64,000 nt of DNA from Pohlia nutans (GCA_022496805.1 CM040088.1:28836452-28900451), one strand, 5' to 3'. Positions 10,166 to 21,350 are shown, numbered from the stretch's first letter. The notes: a model not told the origin generated them from the letters alone. Numbers and translations: made by a program.

Positions 10166-10332
10166 AATAGTTTGGGCTTTATTTTTTTTCACTTGTCTTG
10201 CTACGAAATTTTAATATGAAAATGTTCTAAGGGGCAGGTTTAGCACCTCCAAATAATGGGATCCACATTTTTATTTTTTTTAATTTAAATTTCACGAATA
10301 TTTTACATTAAATACATACATACATCATCATC

Positions 10333-10357
10333 ATATATATATATATATATATATATA
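10333..10357. repeat. (AT)n microsatellite
   Basis: Pure AT dinucleotide run beside TTA-rich sequence, at the truncated left side of the second inverted-repeat element copy. Confidence 0.9.
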
Positions 10358-10429
10358 ATTATTTATTTATTTATTTTGTCAATTATGTGCGTCATGAACT
10401 CTAGACTTTGTTCAAAAAATTTAGACCAA

Positions 10430-11253
10430 AAATTTGAATCATACAACTTTAATATATAAATTGAACACATTCTCCTATTCAACAAATATTTCAAATGCAA
10501 GGGCATTAAGATGTAACAATCGTTCATGTTGCAACCTATGCACTCTATAATGGCTAATGCAGTACCATGCTCTCAATTCCAACAAAATATTCAAATATCG
10601 TGAGAACCAACATCATTTGCATGTTTGTCAAATTGTGAATATTTTAAATTCTATGAATGTCAACCTCCTTCAATATTTGTGTACAACAATTGAAAATGAT
10701 GTATACCAACATGCCAAGGCACAAAAAAATTCTGAAGCTTTAGAAAAAATTGACAAAATTTAAAGTAGTTCAAAATTATAGCGCACAAAACCAAATTTTA
10801 GACATGGCTAACTTTGAAATTCATTTTCTTTCAAATCACAATTGAGTTTTTCTTCAAACTTCCATAGTTATGTGTTATATGTCGTATACTACAAGTTTTG
10901 CATACCGTACCAGGAAGGCAGGGTCGGCACTTTTGTGTCGAATAATTAATAAAAGTTCAAAAAGTGGAGGTCGGCACTTTCAAAAAAAAATATTAAAAAT
11001 TCGGCTATTAATAACTAACATTGAATTTTACTAGCGGCTAAACGTTTTCTTTTGTTTTTTGTCTACGATTTTTGTTGACTTCATTTTTGTTGATTTCGAC
11101 AAAATACTTGATAAATTTATTTATTTTTTCGGCATTTTTTTGGGGAATTATTTTCTGCCGACCCTGCCTTCCTGGTACGGTATTCACTTTTGGACTTTGC
11201 CCATTGATGCTCATGATATGGTTGTTTGAATGGAAAAGTTTCAAATCAATACT
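10430..11253. mobile_element. Second copy of the long inverted-repeat element, left arm missing
   Basis: The interior 10430-10830 is the reverse complement of about 340-670 plus 1494-1545, with a single TTAA at 10506-10509 in place of the 823-bp insertion seen in the first copy. The right arm (about 10831-11253) matches 1591-1717 and is split by a 276-bp MITE. The left arm cannot be found; (AT)n and ATTT-rich sequence stands there. Confidence 0.62.
10905..11180. mobile_element. 276-bp TA-flanked MITE, copy 1
   Basis: Perfect terminal inverted repeats of 25 bp beginning CCGTACCAGGAAGGCAGGGT, flanked by TA on each side (10903-10904 and 11181-11182), consistent with the Tc1/mariner superfamily. 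The uninterrupted sequence is seen in the related arm at about 1641-1650. A second copy of exactly the same length, inverted, lies at 40349-40624 and differs at only about four positions. The short frame inside both copies is incidental. Confidence 0.85.
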
Positions 11254-11640
11254 TAGTTTTGTTCGTCATTGTACATTCTTTGCAACGGGGTCCATGTTTT
11301 ATTAGTTTTGTGTTGCATTGCAAAAGCGGGTTCTTCGCTAGTACTTACGAAAAGGCAGGATTCAAAAACAGTATCAATCTCAAAGGATGGGCAACCATTC
11401 TGACCATGATCCATATACTGAAAACAGTTCTCATGAATACAGACAATGGAATTGCACTTTTCCGTTCCTTGATTGACACAAACGAAATCTGATGCAACAA
11501 GTACCGATCAGTCCTTTTCGAAGGAAATTGATAAACAGTTACTAGCAAACTCTCGGGATTACAAATCCGACTAGAAACTGGATCTAATCAGAACCGCCCG
11601 AGAAGCAACTAAGTAGAATCAAATCCAATTAAGCATTACA
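11254..11640. repeat. Dispersed repeat shared with 1718-2095
   Basis: Direct copy of the repeat preceding the reticulon-like frame. A partial, more diverged tandem copy follows at about 11660-11765 (shared AATACAGACAATGGAATTGC). Confidence 0.65.
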
Positions 11641-12147
11641 TTTTGATTCGGATCATTTCTTCAAACAGTGTCATTTCTTCATGAAGGACAACTATTCTTT
11701 CGATGATACAAATTCGTACTGAATATGGTTCTCATCAATACAGACAATGGAATTGCACTTCAAAAATCCCCCCACCGAAAATCTCCAACACTAGAGGGCA
11801 GCGGTTGCATTTCAAAGCCCAGTCACACACGATCACCAGCAACCTCTCATACATTCGAAGGTCGTAAATCTGAAAGGATAATCACATGAGAGGCATCACC
11901 GCCTCAGAAGGCACAAACTCAACACCACACACCGATCGAGCAACAACTTCTGTATCTCCTCATTATCCCAAAATTCCATACAGTAATGTCCACACTCTAT
12001 TCCCGTGCTCCTAATTTCAGAAACCGATACTTTAATGTACACTCACACTCCTCTTCACAAACTAACGTTGTATTATTCACATTCTGCTTCCTGCCATCCA
12101 ACATCAACTCCAAACGTGCATCGGCTCATGATCATGCATCCTCTCAT
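11641..12147. other. 3' flank of sHSP copy 2
   Basis: The part from about 11930 is the inverted, diverged counterpart of the 3' flank of copy 1 and probably includes the 3' UTR. No other gene is recognised. Confidence 0.5.
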
Positions 12148-12678
12148 TTACAGCTTAGGAGCGGCAGCAGCTGCCTCCACGGGTTTCTTGTCGTCGTGAG
12201 TGATGGCCGGCGTGGTGGCCTCCTGCCCCGCGATCGCAATGCTGCGCGTCTGCGGCGTCTTCTTCTCCACCTTCGGCACCACCACCGTCAACACTCCGCT
12301 GTCCACCTTCGCCGTGATCGCGTCCAAATTCGCATTCTCCGGGAGCCTGAACTTGCGCATGAACTGCCCGCTGCTGCGCTCCACGCGGTGCCACTTGTCC
12401 GTCTTCTGCACCTCCTCGCGCTTGCGCTGCCCGCTGATGCTCAGCGTGTGGTGCTCGTCCACGTCCACTCGCACATGCTCCTTGCGCAGCCCCGGCAGGT
12501 CGGCCTTGAACACGTGCTCCGTGGCCGTCTCCTTCCAATCCACGCTCGTGCTGGCCATGGCGTGCGCGTCCCGTGCAAACGAGCTCGCAGCAGTGGGCGC
12601 GCCGTCGTCGAACAAGGTCACCATTACGGGCGCATCCCACAAGGCGTTCTGGCGTCCGAAAATTGACGAGAGTGCCAT
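12148..12678 (-). CDS. Class I small heat-shock protein (HSP20), copy 2
   Basis: Intronless 176-residue chaperone of the same type as the plus-strand gene at 6709. N-terminus [10 protein letters not shown], alpha-crystallin domain about 46-142 with GVL at 128-130, and a C-terminal IAI motif at 147-149. Differences from copy 1 are His68 for Asp in the consensus II region, and a different tail: after HDDKK it reads [11 protein letters not shown] instead of AGDAPEL. Over the first roughly 495 coding bases I count only about three nucleotide differences, far fewer than in the leader or 3' flank, which suggests gene conversion or very strong constraint. Promoter elements are upstream on the minus strand. 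His68 replaces a usually acidic surface residue; its effect is unknown. Confidence 0.95.
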   Translation of the reverse strand: MALSSIFGRQNALWDAPVMVTLFDDGAPTAASSFARDAHAMASTSVDWKETATEHVFKADLPGLRKEHVRVDVDEHHTLSISGQRKREEVQKTDKWHRVERSSGQFMRKFRLPENANLDAITAKVDSGVLTVVVPKVEKKTPQTRSIAIAGQEATTPAITHDDKKPVEAAAAAPKL

Positions 12679-12852
12679 CTCTATATATCTACCAAATCTC
12701 CAACACGAACTACAAATACGTCGATGTATGCAAGGATCAAGCAGTTCTGTTCGCTTCTAAGATTGATTGCGAGGTATGCTCGCAAGGATTCTGAAGTGTA
12801 TTGACAATTTTCTAATCGAAAATCTCTGTCGATCAGCGAAGTGGAGCTGGTG

Positions 12853-12859
12853 TTATATA
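12853..12859 (-). promoter_or_regulatory. TATA box, sHSP copy 2
   Basis: TATATAA on the minus strand, at the same distance from the start codon as in copy 1. Confidence 0.75.
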
Positions 12860-12907
12860 CGGAGTCGAAGAGGGCGCTGGAAGAGTCTAGAAGCTGCAGC
12901 TGAAGGA

Positions 12908-12964
12908 GAAGCTCTAGAATGTTCGCCTACCTTCGGTAGCTGTCGACTACGTTCTGGAAGTTTC
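12908..12964 (-). promoter_or_regulatory. Heat-shock elements, sHSP copy 2
   Basis: A perfect three-unit element TTCTGGAAGTTTC occupies 12952-12964, with a weaker GAATGTTC unit at 12917-12924. Relative to copy 1, the segment holding its most distal element (TTCCAGAA at 6367-6374 and about 30 bp around it) is missing here. Confidence 0.78.
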
Positions 12965-13020
12965 TACGGATCGAAGGACGGAGACGAAGCTTGTGTTGGT
13001 GCCAAGTTGACCATGCCCTG

Positions 13021-13826
13021 ATTTCTGAGTACGGTGTACAATACTAATAATGTACCCATGCGCTTCTTTGACAATTGTTTACTGAGCTGATTTTCATATC
13101 TTCACTGTTTGGTGCAAAACTCAGCAATGCAGATGGATGCATTCAGGTGATACATTCAACACTGCTTGGAGAATTTAGTGAGGAGATAGACACTAAACAC
13201 TCTCTAAATGCACACTTCTAACATATGCTGCGAATCTCTTGAATTCTGTACAAATCTGTTCAGAATACTTCCACATGTTCACATGCCAGAGTGCATTTAG
13301 AATCCATGTGTCGCGTGCAATTAGAGAGGGATGAGTTCAGTGGGTTGTGTACGTTGTGGAATGAGATTATCCATTTCTAATCTCTTATAGAGTTTATCTT
13401 TGAAAAGAAACATCAAGGTATCTATGTCCTTGCGGCTAAGTTAGGACCAATGCTGGGTTGGTATCAAGAAAGCAAACAGTGTAACAAAGTGTTTAAAATG
13501 CATGTAACAACGGTATGGAGTGGCTCTTGCTGGAACTGCACAGGGACATAAAAAGGGAGATTCCAAGCCAGAATTTGCATCAATGGTCAACCCTAACAAT
13601 CTGCGAAAAGCATGTCCCATGTTAAGTTGGAATCGATCTCTTCAGAATTGTTAGCATCATGCAACACATGCAAGGGAATTTTAAAAGATATGTGCAGATG
13701 GAAAAAACTTGAATCTAGACTTGTCATAGTTTTTGAAGCACATGCACACTTAATTTTTGGGAATTGAAAAGTTGCCAATGTAATGAATATCAAAATATTA
13801 CGTTACAGACTCTACATTTGTTCTTA
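13021..13826. other. Upstream flank of sHSP copy 2
   Basis: The stretch 13021-13400 is the inverted counterpart of 5930-6340. The duplication fades near 13400. The remainder has no recognised gene. Confidence 0.5.
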
Positions 13827-14413
13827 TTAACCCCTAACGTACCAGGGTGTCCCTGGAATTGATAATTTGAGAAAAATCATCATAAACTACTATTTCGAAG
13901 AATATTTTGGAATTGATATACAAATGAAAGTTTTAGATTTTGAATTTTAGATTCCATCTATACGGTCCGATTCACTAATACTATCACCAATATTTAATTA
14001 TAAAATTTGAAAGTTAAAATTAAAAATTCCTTCTAAATTCGATTACAAACAAAATTTTAATATTTTTTGAGTAAAATTTGTTGGAATGAATTTGAAATGA
14101 GATACTCTTAAACATGGTGATTCTTTGAAATTTTTGTGTTTCTTAAATCTATAACCTCATTTTTGCAAGGCCACTTTTGAACTACAGTTAATGCAATTTT
14201 GGCTTGGTCAATGACTTGACATACTTCTACATTTGTAATTTTAGAAAAATATGTAATCAAGTATAACTAAATCCAACCGTTAGATAGGACAGCAACTTGA
14301 TGAAGAATCTCCAAAAAATTGGTTGACTTTCATCCAAGCATAGATGAGAACGTGAGAAGAGTTTGAATCTGTTAGTCGTCCACTTTCTGGACGCTCTGAC
14401 GTTTAGGGGTTAA
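13827..14413. mobile_element. piggyBac-type MITE, family delta, copy L
   Basis: TTAA 13827-13830 with CCCCTAACGT on the left, ACGTTTAGGGG with TTAA 14410-14413 on the right; 587 bp. The 17-nt dyad is perfect at 14377-14393 (CGTCCA, 5 nt, TGGACG). The interior matches 22020-22345 and 55438-56157. Confidence 0.82.
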
Positions 14414-15055
14414 ACTTAAACACGTGCAATTGCAATACAAGAGGTTTTCTCTTGTAGCACACTATTAATAGCGTGTAGTGGTTTGTTTTTCAGTTTCCTC
14501 ACATTTGCAGTAGATGGAGCTTCTCTCAATGCAATTCCTCCTTTTGTTTGCGTTAAAACCGACAAAACTTAAAAATTAAAACAATCTCCAAAGATGGTGC
14601 CCTCGACATTCTTCAAGAGCTATCTCAACACCCTTAGAGAAGGAATCTAAATTTCAATCATAAGCTCATTTCAATCAAAATTTTCATTAAAGAAGACAGG
14701 CATTAATCACTTAGTGAATACCATGCATGCTCTCTACAATAAATATCAAATTGTTGAGTGTTTTTTTGGGTTGTCAATCTATAGTTGATATCTCATAATC
14801 GTTGAAGTTATAGGGTTGATCATTTCAACAATTTGGACTCCAATTATTCAATCTGATACTTCACATCTCCAATAAGTCGGCTCATTCACTCTAATAAGCA
14901 GAAAGACTTTAGTTTAGGGCATCCACAGGCCTTCGTAGCCAAAAGAGCCCTCCACTAAGACTCTGCTAGGGCCAGTATCATCCACCAACAACTCCGACTC
15001 CCATTGTGAAGTACCAAACATCACTAAAGACCCGACTAAACACCAATAATCTATA
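14414..15055. other. No gene seen
   Basis: AT-rich sequence without coding frames or transposon termini that I recognise. Confidence 0.4.
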
Positions 15056-15238
15056 CACTACAAGTAGAGGTGTCGTTTCTCACTCTGAAGGCTCATGTTT
15101 ATTGTCGCTTTTTACTTTACATGCTTGTCCTATGTGATGAATCGCACTCACCAAATCCAACCAAAAAATTGGTGAGTGCGAAGTGGCGCCCGTTTGACTC
15201 CGAGAAGGAGTGAAAAGCAACGCCTTCTCCTTGTAGTG
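15056..15238. mobile_element. CACTA-type MITE with TSD ATA
   Basis: Left end CACTACAAGTAGAGGTGTCG and right end (reverse complement) CACTACAAGGAGAAGGCGTT, flanked by ATA at 15053-15055 and 15239-15241. CACTA ends and a 3-bp target duplication are hallmarks of the CACTA/EnSpm superfamily. At 183 bp it is non-autonomous. A perfect 12-bp inverted repeat (CGCACTCACCAA at 15143-15154 and its complement at 15169-15180) lies inside. Confidence 0.75.
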
Positions 15239-16377
15239 ATAGCAGGTGCAACACAAGCGATTGAGATGAAGTTGTGATCATTTTAAAATAGCACACATTG
15301 TTGCCTTTTGCCTAGAATTCTGGACGTGCAGTGAGGACGTTGAGAGCCACATCATCCTGCCTCATTTTGTTGTCCCTTGTTGCTACCGTGTGGAAAATTG
15401 CTTCACTTTGTCCTCATCCTGCTTGCAAACCATGCAGTGATCCTCTGTCTGTGGAGGCTATTAATATGCTCTTAAATCTCAGAAACACCACAATAACTTA
15501 TTCCATGAAGTCAAGAATCAACATGTTCCCAAAAAGCTGCATGGATCAATTCGAACTGACACTTTGAACTTGAACCCCCAAATTTGAGAACCAGGATGAA
15601 AGTCCGGGTCGGATTAGGAACTTTGTCAGGACTTGGTGATCACTGGAAATGGCATAATTTGGGTGGCGTGATCTGGCTAAATTGGGCAAATCAATAGTAG
15701 TTTCAGTGGCATTCAAAACTCCTGGAGCCTTGCCATGGCTATATTCAGTCAAACATCATACACTAAAACTCTTTCATATCACCTTTGGTAAGCAACGTAC
15801 ATGTAGAAAGTATTCAATCTTATGTACTGGTATACAATCTTATGTATACCATAACATTCTTTAGCAGCCCACTGTTCACCCTTGGGAATCAGCATCTGAG
15901 GCCAGAATTGTTGCAGGAATCATAATCTTTTGGAGAATCAAAACCATATTTAGCTAAGGATGGCTTGACAGCTCAACAAGTTTCTGTTTTTTAATAATTT
16001 ACGCATGTTCCACATCATCATTTCCATGTTCAGATGTTGATTCTCTGCACAAGCAAAAGTGTGTGATGCAGTACTCGCTAAAGAATGTTATGACACAATA
16101 GCAAATAGTCTCTATAGATACTAGAATGTTATATTAGAAAATGTGATAATAACAAGTTCAGAGTGTATGTAACTACACCTAGATGCATATACCGGTAGTG
16201 AGTCCCACCCTGGACTCTATGACACAGGCTCACACAACAGATTTTTGGGAGGTGTTAAACCCTAAACCTAATCATGTGAAGGTGGTTTTTGAACACTGAG
16301 AATTTGGCCTTTGTTCCAACTGGAGTTCTGTCTGTTCAATGTGAGCATTGACCAGGCTTGAATCTTGCTAGTACTGC
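15239..16377. other. No gene seen
   Basis: Moderate-GC, unique-looking sequence with only short open frames (for example 15331-15567) that lack recognisable similarity. A diverged gene or exon cannot be excluded. Confidence 0.35.
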
Positions 16378-16592
16378 AGGTAACTTGAATGAAGGGCCCT
16401 GTTGTGGAAAATGGGTAACTTGAATGAAGAGCCCAGTTGTGGAGAATGAGTAACTTGAATGAAGAGCCCAGTTCTGAAAAATATGTAACTTGAATGCAGA
16501 GCCTGGTTGTGGAAAATAGGTAACTTGAATGAAGAGCTGAGCTAATGATGAACAATACGTAACTTGAATGAAGATCCCAGTTATGGGAAAAT
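16378..16592. repeat. Minisatellite, unit about 35 bp, six copies
   Basis: The block GTAACTTGAATGAAGAGCCC recurs six times with small changes, spaced about 34-42 bp. It stretches open frames on the minus strand (16268-16795), which are therefore not taken as genes. Confidence 0.85.
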
Positions 16593-17832
16593 AGTACATA
16601 TTGTGTAGGGTAAGGGAAATAGTACATGCTATTGTGTAGTACAACTATGGCAGGGTGCTTTATGAGAATAAGCACTTGCAACAAAGGTAGAAGTCCAAGT
16701 TGTGAGTGCATAATTTTATGACGCATTGTACATTCAAGTGCACATGAAAGAATTGTGAGAAATTTATAAAATGACGTATGGTAAGGTAGGAGCATCTAAA
16801 ACCAACATTGTATCCAATTATGATAATATTTAGACTATGCAATCATTTTATAACGCAAATCTAGGCCCGTCATAAAGCTCTTATTGTATGTTGACCAAAA
16901 TGATAAATTATCCATGGTCTACCTAGATTTACTTTCTAGGATGACTATTGTGCCTTGATTTTGTCGGAATTGGTTACAATATTGGTTTTGCGTGGTCCTA
17001 CCTTATGCAGTATAGTTCATAAAATAGTGAAATTAGTGTCAAAATAACAAATAAAAATTAATATTAACTATATAGTGAATACAGTGAGTGATTGACTTGA
17101 AAATCTCTTCAAATCTTGTTTCTTTGATGTCAAGAGACATGTCTCTTATGCTTTACAATGAATTATACTTTGGAGGTAAGAAAAATCACATCGTGCCGAC
17201 GTTGACAACAACCCTTCAAATTTAGTTAGTTGTCACTCCAACAGTAACAAACAACATGATAAATAAAAAATCACATCGTGCCCACATTGGCAAAAACCTT
17301 TTAATTTTGTTACTTATCACTCTTATAGTGAAGTGAGTGTCAAAATAGCAAACAAAAAATGCTACCCAAAAACTGTAGAAAATGCTACCCAAAAACTATT
17401 GACTAACGGCTCGCGGCTCACTTACATAAGCCTTAGAAATCCGAAAGTGAAACCTATAGTCATCAATACCATTTTTTCTAAACCAACTTTGACCTAAGGT
17501 TGTCATTAGAAGTCTATACTAATAGAATAAAAGCACGAAGAAAAGTTTAAAAAGAACTTTAGTGAACGAATTGTAATTTTTCAATAGATGAAGAATAAGT
17601 TACGAAATTCAATTCAAGATGTGCTAGGCTAACATAAGGTATTGTATCGATTGAACCTTTGTGCATCAAAAACCATTCATTAAGGTATTACCTAAATTGG
17701 TCAAAATCAAATGGAATATCAACCCATATTTACATTGTTTTGTTTATAGCTTTTACATGTTTGACATTGAGGACTATTTGCATATATTAAGTTGTCCACA
17801 TAAGAATGCTATTCACACAAGGAATTGTTACC
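16593..17832. other. No gene seen
   Basis: AT-rich. A short duplicated segment (AAAAATCACATCGTGCC at about 17182 and about 17266) is the only structure noted. Confidence 0.4.
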
Positions 17833-18408
17833 TTAACCCCTAAAAGCCCGAGGGGTATTGAACAAAACATAGATGTGTTATAATATGTGTCTTCCATATG
17901 TTTGATGAAGTTTGGTTCAATAGACAAAATGTAGGGCATCCTCTCTACAAATTATCCGTACAGTCAAACTTCCAAAAATATATATGTATATTTTTTTAAA
18001 GCATTAACCTTGAACTTGAACGTTAAACTTGAATTTAAAAGCATTAACCTTAGAAAATTTGTATAAATTTTCATTTTCACTTTTAGAGTTTAGAATTTAT
18101 CATGATTGGTTAAAGTTGGTTTATTTATTGTAAACTTCAAAAAGAAAAAGAAATGATGGAGGGAACATCGTTACTTTCTCCAAATAGCAAATTTTATAAC
18201 ATTAAGACAATGTTGAGGTGATCCACTTTGAAAATTTCTCCCAGGTGGAATTTGACTTAGATTGACACAATTGAAATTGCGCTGGAAGTAAGCTTGATGT
18301 AGTATCTTAAAATATTCTTTGTTTTTTCAAAAAAAAAAATTTGTTCCGGGCAACCCATTAAATTCGAGCAGCGATTAGAAAATGGTTGTTTGAGCGTTCA
18401 GGGGTTAA
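17833..18408. mobile_element. piggyBac-type MITE, family epsilon, copy M
   Basis: TTAA 17833-17836 with CCCCTAAAAG, and GCGTTCAGGGG with TTAA 18405-18408; 576 bp. The interior near the left end is related, inverted, to the right end of the element at 28303-28853. A half-site of the 17-nt motif (TGGTTG) is at the expected place near the right end. Confidence 0.76.
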
Positions 18409-18512
18409 GTAGAAAAACATTTAACGCCTACATCCTCAAACCAGCTTACAAACAACGGTCATGCAATAATTATGTTGTACGATCTATCTCTTGGTCTTGC
18501 ATCATAGCTAAG

Positions 18513-19501
18513 TTAACCCTTAAAAGACATAATTATTTTCTCATTTTTTAGGGTCATTTCCACAACTTTTCTTTCATTTTTTTTGAGAAATTTATTTTTG
18601 TGCATTATAGTGAACACCAAAATGAACTAAAATATGTAATTTGTTAATTTAATTGATCAAATTAGCAAAAATACTCTTTGCTACAACGTAGGTCATCAAA
18701 AAGTGTTCATAAGATCATATTTTTGTTTTTCCTCAATTTGGATGACAGGATGAATCTAAAATTATAAATTTAAAAGACCAAAATAAAGAAATGTTTGTAA
18801 TTATTTGATACACTTTGAAAAAAATAACACAAGTCAACAAAACCTCGTGGAATTATGCATGGTCAACGTTTAATTGATTTCAAGATATTCAAATTTATTT
18901 GATGTGTATATCTCACCAAATATGAATTATTTTAAGAAATGAACAACTCTACACAGATGGGTTGGGAAAATTTGGAAAGAAGAGATTATTTCATTTTTGT
19001 GCTAAAAACATAATTTGGAGCTTCCAAATACCATTTTTTGAGTCCAAGAGCCCTCTCATGGCTTCACTAAGGTGGTTACCCCATTCCCAACTGAATGAGA
19101 AATACGGATATGAGGCATTGATATTATTTAGTATTTTTTTTTAGAGGTAGGCAAGAAGAAATAGATTCCAACACAAGTTGAAACATAATTTTTGGATGAA
19201 GAATGAATTAGTTATAAATTTTCAAAGTTGAAGTATGACGCATCCCATTCACATCATATAGGTACACCTCTTTATGTCTAGAGAAGATTTGTATTGCACA
19301 CACTAAAGATGCTTAAACCAACAACAACGAATCTATAACCACACTTACACATACTAAAACCAACAAGAGAGAACCCATTACCAACTGTAACTCAAGCTAC
19401 AACCAACATCATTGCAGCATTGATTGTGGATAATGCCACTAGCTGTTGGTGAAAGGAGCCAGTTGGTAATGGGGTAGCCACCTTAATCTTTTAAAGGTGA
19501 A
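18513..19501. mobile_element. TTAA-type element, copy N1, with a nested insertion
   Basis: The left end is TTAA 18513-18516 plus CCCTTAAAAGAC. The right end is AAAGGTGAAC with TTAA decayed to TGAA (19498-19501). The sequence up to about 19067 matches 62499-63060 (copy N2). Copy N1 is interrupted at 19070-19483 by another inverted-repeat element. Confidence 0.62.
19070..19483. mobile_element. TA-flanked inverted-repeat element nested in N1
   Basis: Left end AGGTGGTTACCCCATTCCCA and right end, reverse complement, AGGTGGCTACCCCATTACCA, flanked by TA (19068-19069, 19484-19485). Copy N2 lacks this segment, so it is an insertion. It is 414 bp with no coding frame. Superfamily uncertain; the TA flank would suit Tc1/mariner. 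Confidence 0.68.
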
Positions 19502-20006
19502 CTGTCATCATGATATTGTTTTTCTTTCTCTTTTGCGTCTCTGTACACTTAGCTCCACGCTTAGCTCTTTGTGACCTAAAAGGTCGTCAAGTGTCGTTGT
19601 AGTTGAAGTAGTCGGGTTTTTATGAGTAACGTAAGATCCATTGTTAGATGGCATTTGTGATGTGAAATTCAATCGTGGGGGGTAAGCAACTCAGATATTG
19701 CAAAGATATCATTCAATTTTGAGAAGTAATCTGCATGGTATGGAGAAAAAATACACTTAAACAATTCTATGAATCGTACGTGTACATTGCAAGATAATTA
19801 TCATAAAGTTAACTGTCATGATCATATTGTGTTTCTTTCTCTTTGCCTCCGTGTACATTTAAGTTAAACCTTTAAGACCTAGAGGGTTCTAAAGTGTCAT
19901 TGTAGTTGAAGTAGTCGGTTTTGATGAATACCGTAAGATCCGTTGTTAGATGGCATTTGTGGTGTGAAGTTCAAATGTGGGGAGTAAGTAATTCAGATAT
20001 TGCAAA

Positions 20007-20043
<37 letters not shown>

Positions 20044-20165
20044 GATTTTGAACAGTAACCTGTATGTTATGGAAAAAAATACACTTAAACATTTGTATGA
20101 GTTGTACGCGTACGTTGCAAGATATGATGACAAAGCATAAATGATGGTTATTGATGTCAACAAAA
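19502..20165. repeat. Tandem pair of about 300-350-bp repeats
   Basis: Units at about 19502-19805 and 19806-20165 share GTAGTTGAAGTAGTCGG, GTTAGATGGCATTTGTG and ACACTTAAACA blocks. Related units are at about 63080-63290 and 63291-63490 downstream of copy N2. The second unit contains a long (AT)n run. Confidence 0.72.
20009..20039. repeat. (AT)n microsatellite
   Basis: AT dinucleotide run inside the second tandem unit. Confidence 0.9.
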
Positions 20166-21039
20166 GACGTTGTTACATTCGTCATTCCTTAGAGAATGCA
20201 GATGAACTATATAAAGAAAGTATATACACGTGTTGCACGTTCTGAGCTAAAGATGAGCATGTGAGGGAATAACAATGTTGTTTGTAGACTAACTGGTACT
20301 TTTGCATAGGAATGCATATATTTCAATGACTACTACGTATTTTCACATACCATTGAACATATGCATGTAACTATTACATTGTATTTCAATTTCATTGCAA
20401 TATCTTTCTATAATATATGATGGTTGAATGCATTGAGCACTTGTTCAAAGGTACCAATCACCCATATACAAAAAATGTATAAATTACTCCAAAAAAATCA
20501 TAAATAATTTTGTGCATATCGGATTAGTGGTGAAATAACGGAATCTGATAGAAGACAAGTACATTCACTGTTGAACAATGCCATTTATAATTTATTAAAG
20601 TCTTCAAAAAAATTATGAGTTACACATTCAAACCATCCCTCAACAATTGAATATCACTTGCACAACATACGCCCTAAATACATGCTATATAATATGAAAA
20701 TATGACCATTGGATTTGGTATCCCTTTTGTTTGCACCTTCACATACGAGTTGTGTACAAATTTGTACGCTTAATTGATGTCAATGACTACTACAAATCAC
20801 CACACATTTATCAACTGAAAATTATTCGATGAAACCCAACCAATTTTGACCACATGCGTTGGGTTAACAAGATGTTTACATACTCGTATGATTTGTTGTC
20901 TTTGCCCCACAACAACTGGGACTTAAAAAAACACTTTGTTTTCAGGGGTTGCATATTTGGACACTAAAATCAAGCCATAAAACTAAATCTGAGGTAAATA
21001 CTATAGAAAAGACTACGAGGCTTACCATTGAGACTTACT
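20166..21039. other. No gene seen
   Basis: AT-rich, no recognised coding frame or element ends. Confidence 0.4.
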
Positions 21040-21350
21040 AACCACATCATAAACTTAGGAAGTCATGTTTTTGCAATGTTTTACGTACGTTGTTGAGATG
21101 AACAGGGGTGATTACATTCGACATACGTTTTACGTATTTTTATCGTAGAAAAAACGTACGAAGGACATATTATAAACATGTAAATTTTATCATAATGTGT
21201 TTTTTCATGTTTGTAATATGGCATTCATACGTTTTTTATATGGTAAACATATGTAAAACGTATGTCGAACGTAATCACCCATGTTCATCTCAACAACATA
21301 CATAAAACATTGCAAAAACATGACTTGCCAAGTTTGTGATGCACTTATTA
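21040..21350. repeat. Large fold-back (inverted repeat)
   Basis: Arms of about 95-100 bp (21040-21137 and 21250-21350) are nearly perfect inverted copies; the left arm includes AGTCATGTTTTTGCAATGTT and GATTACATTCGACATACGTT. The roughly 110-bp centre is itself AT-rich and partly self-complementary. It could be a fold-back MITE or a source of hairpin RNA. No coding frame. Confidence 0.75.

Noticed and set aside
11038..11244. 67-68-aa Lys/Asn-rich ORF shared with 40288-40491
   Set aside because: It lies inside the 276-bp MITE and extends into unrelated flanks. Its sharing reflects the MITE, not a protein.
16268..16795. 175-aa minus-strand ORF
   Set aside because: Most of it is translation of a 35-bp minisatellite; no domain or conserved motif.
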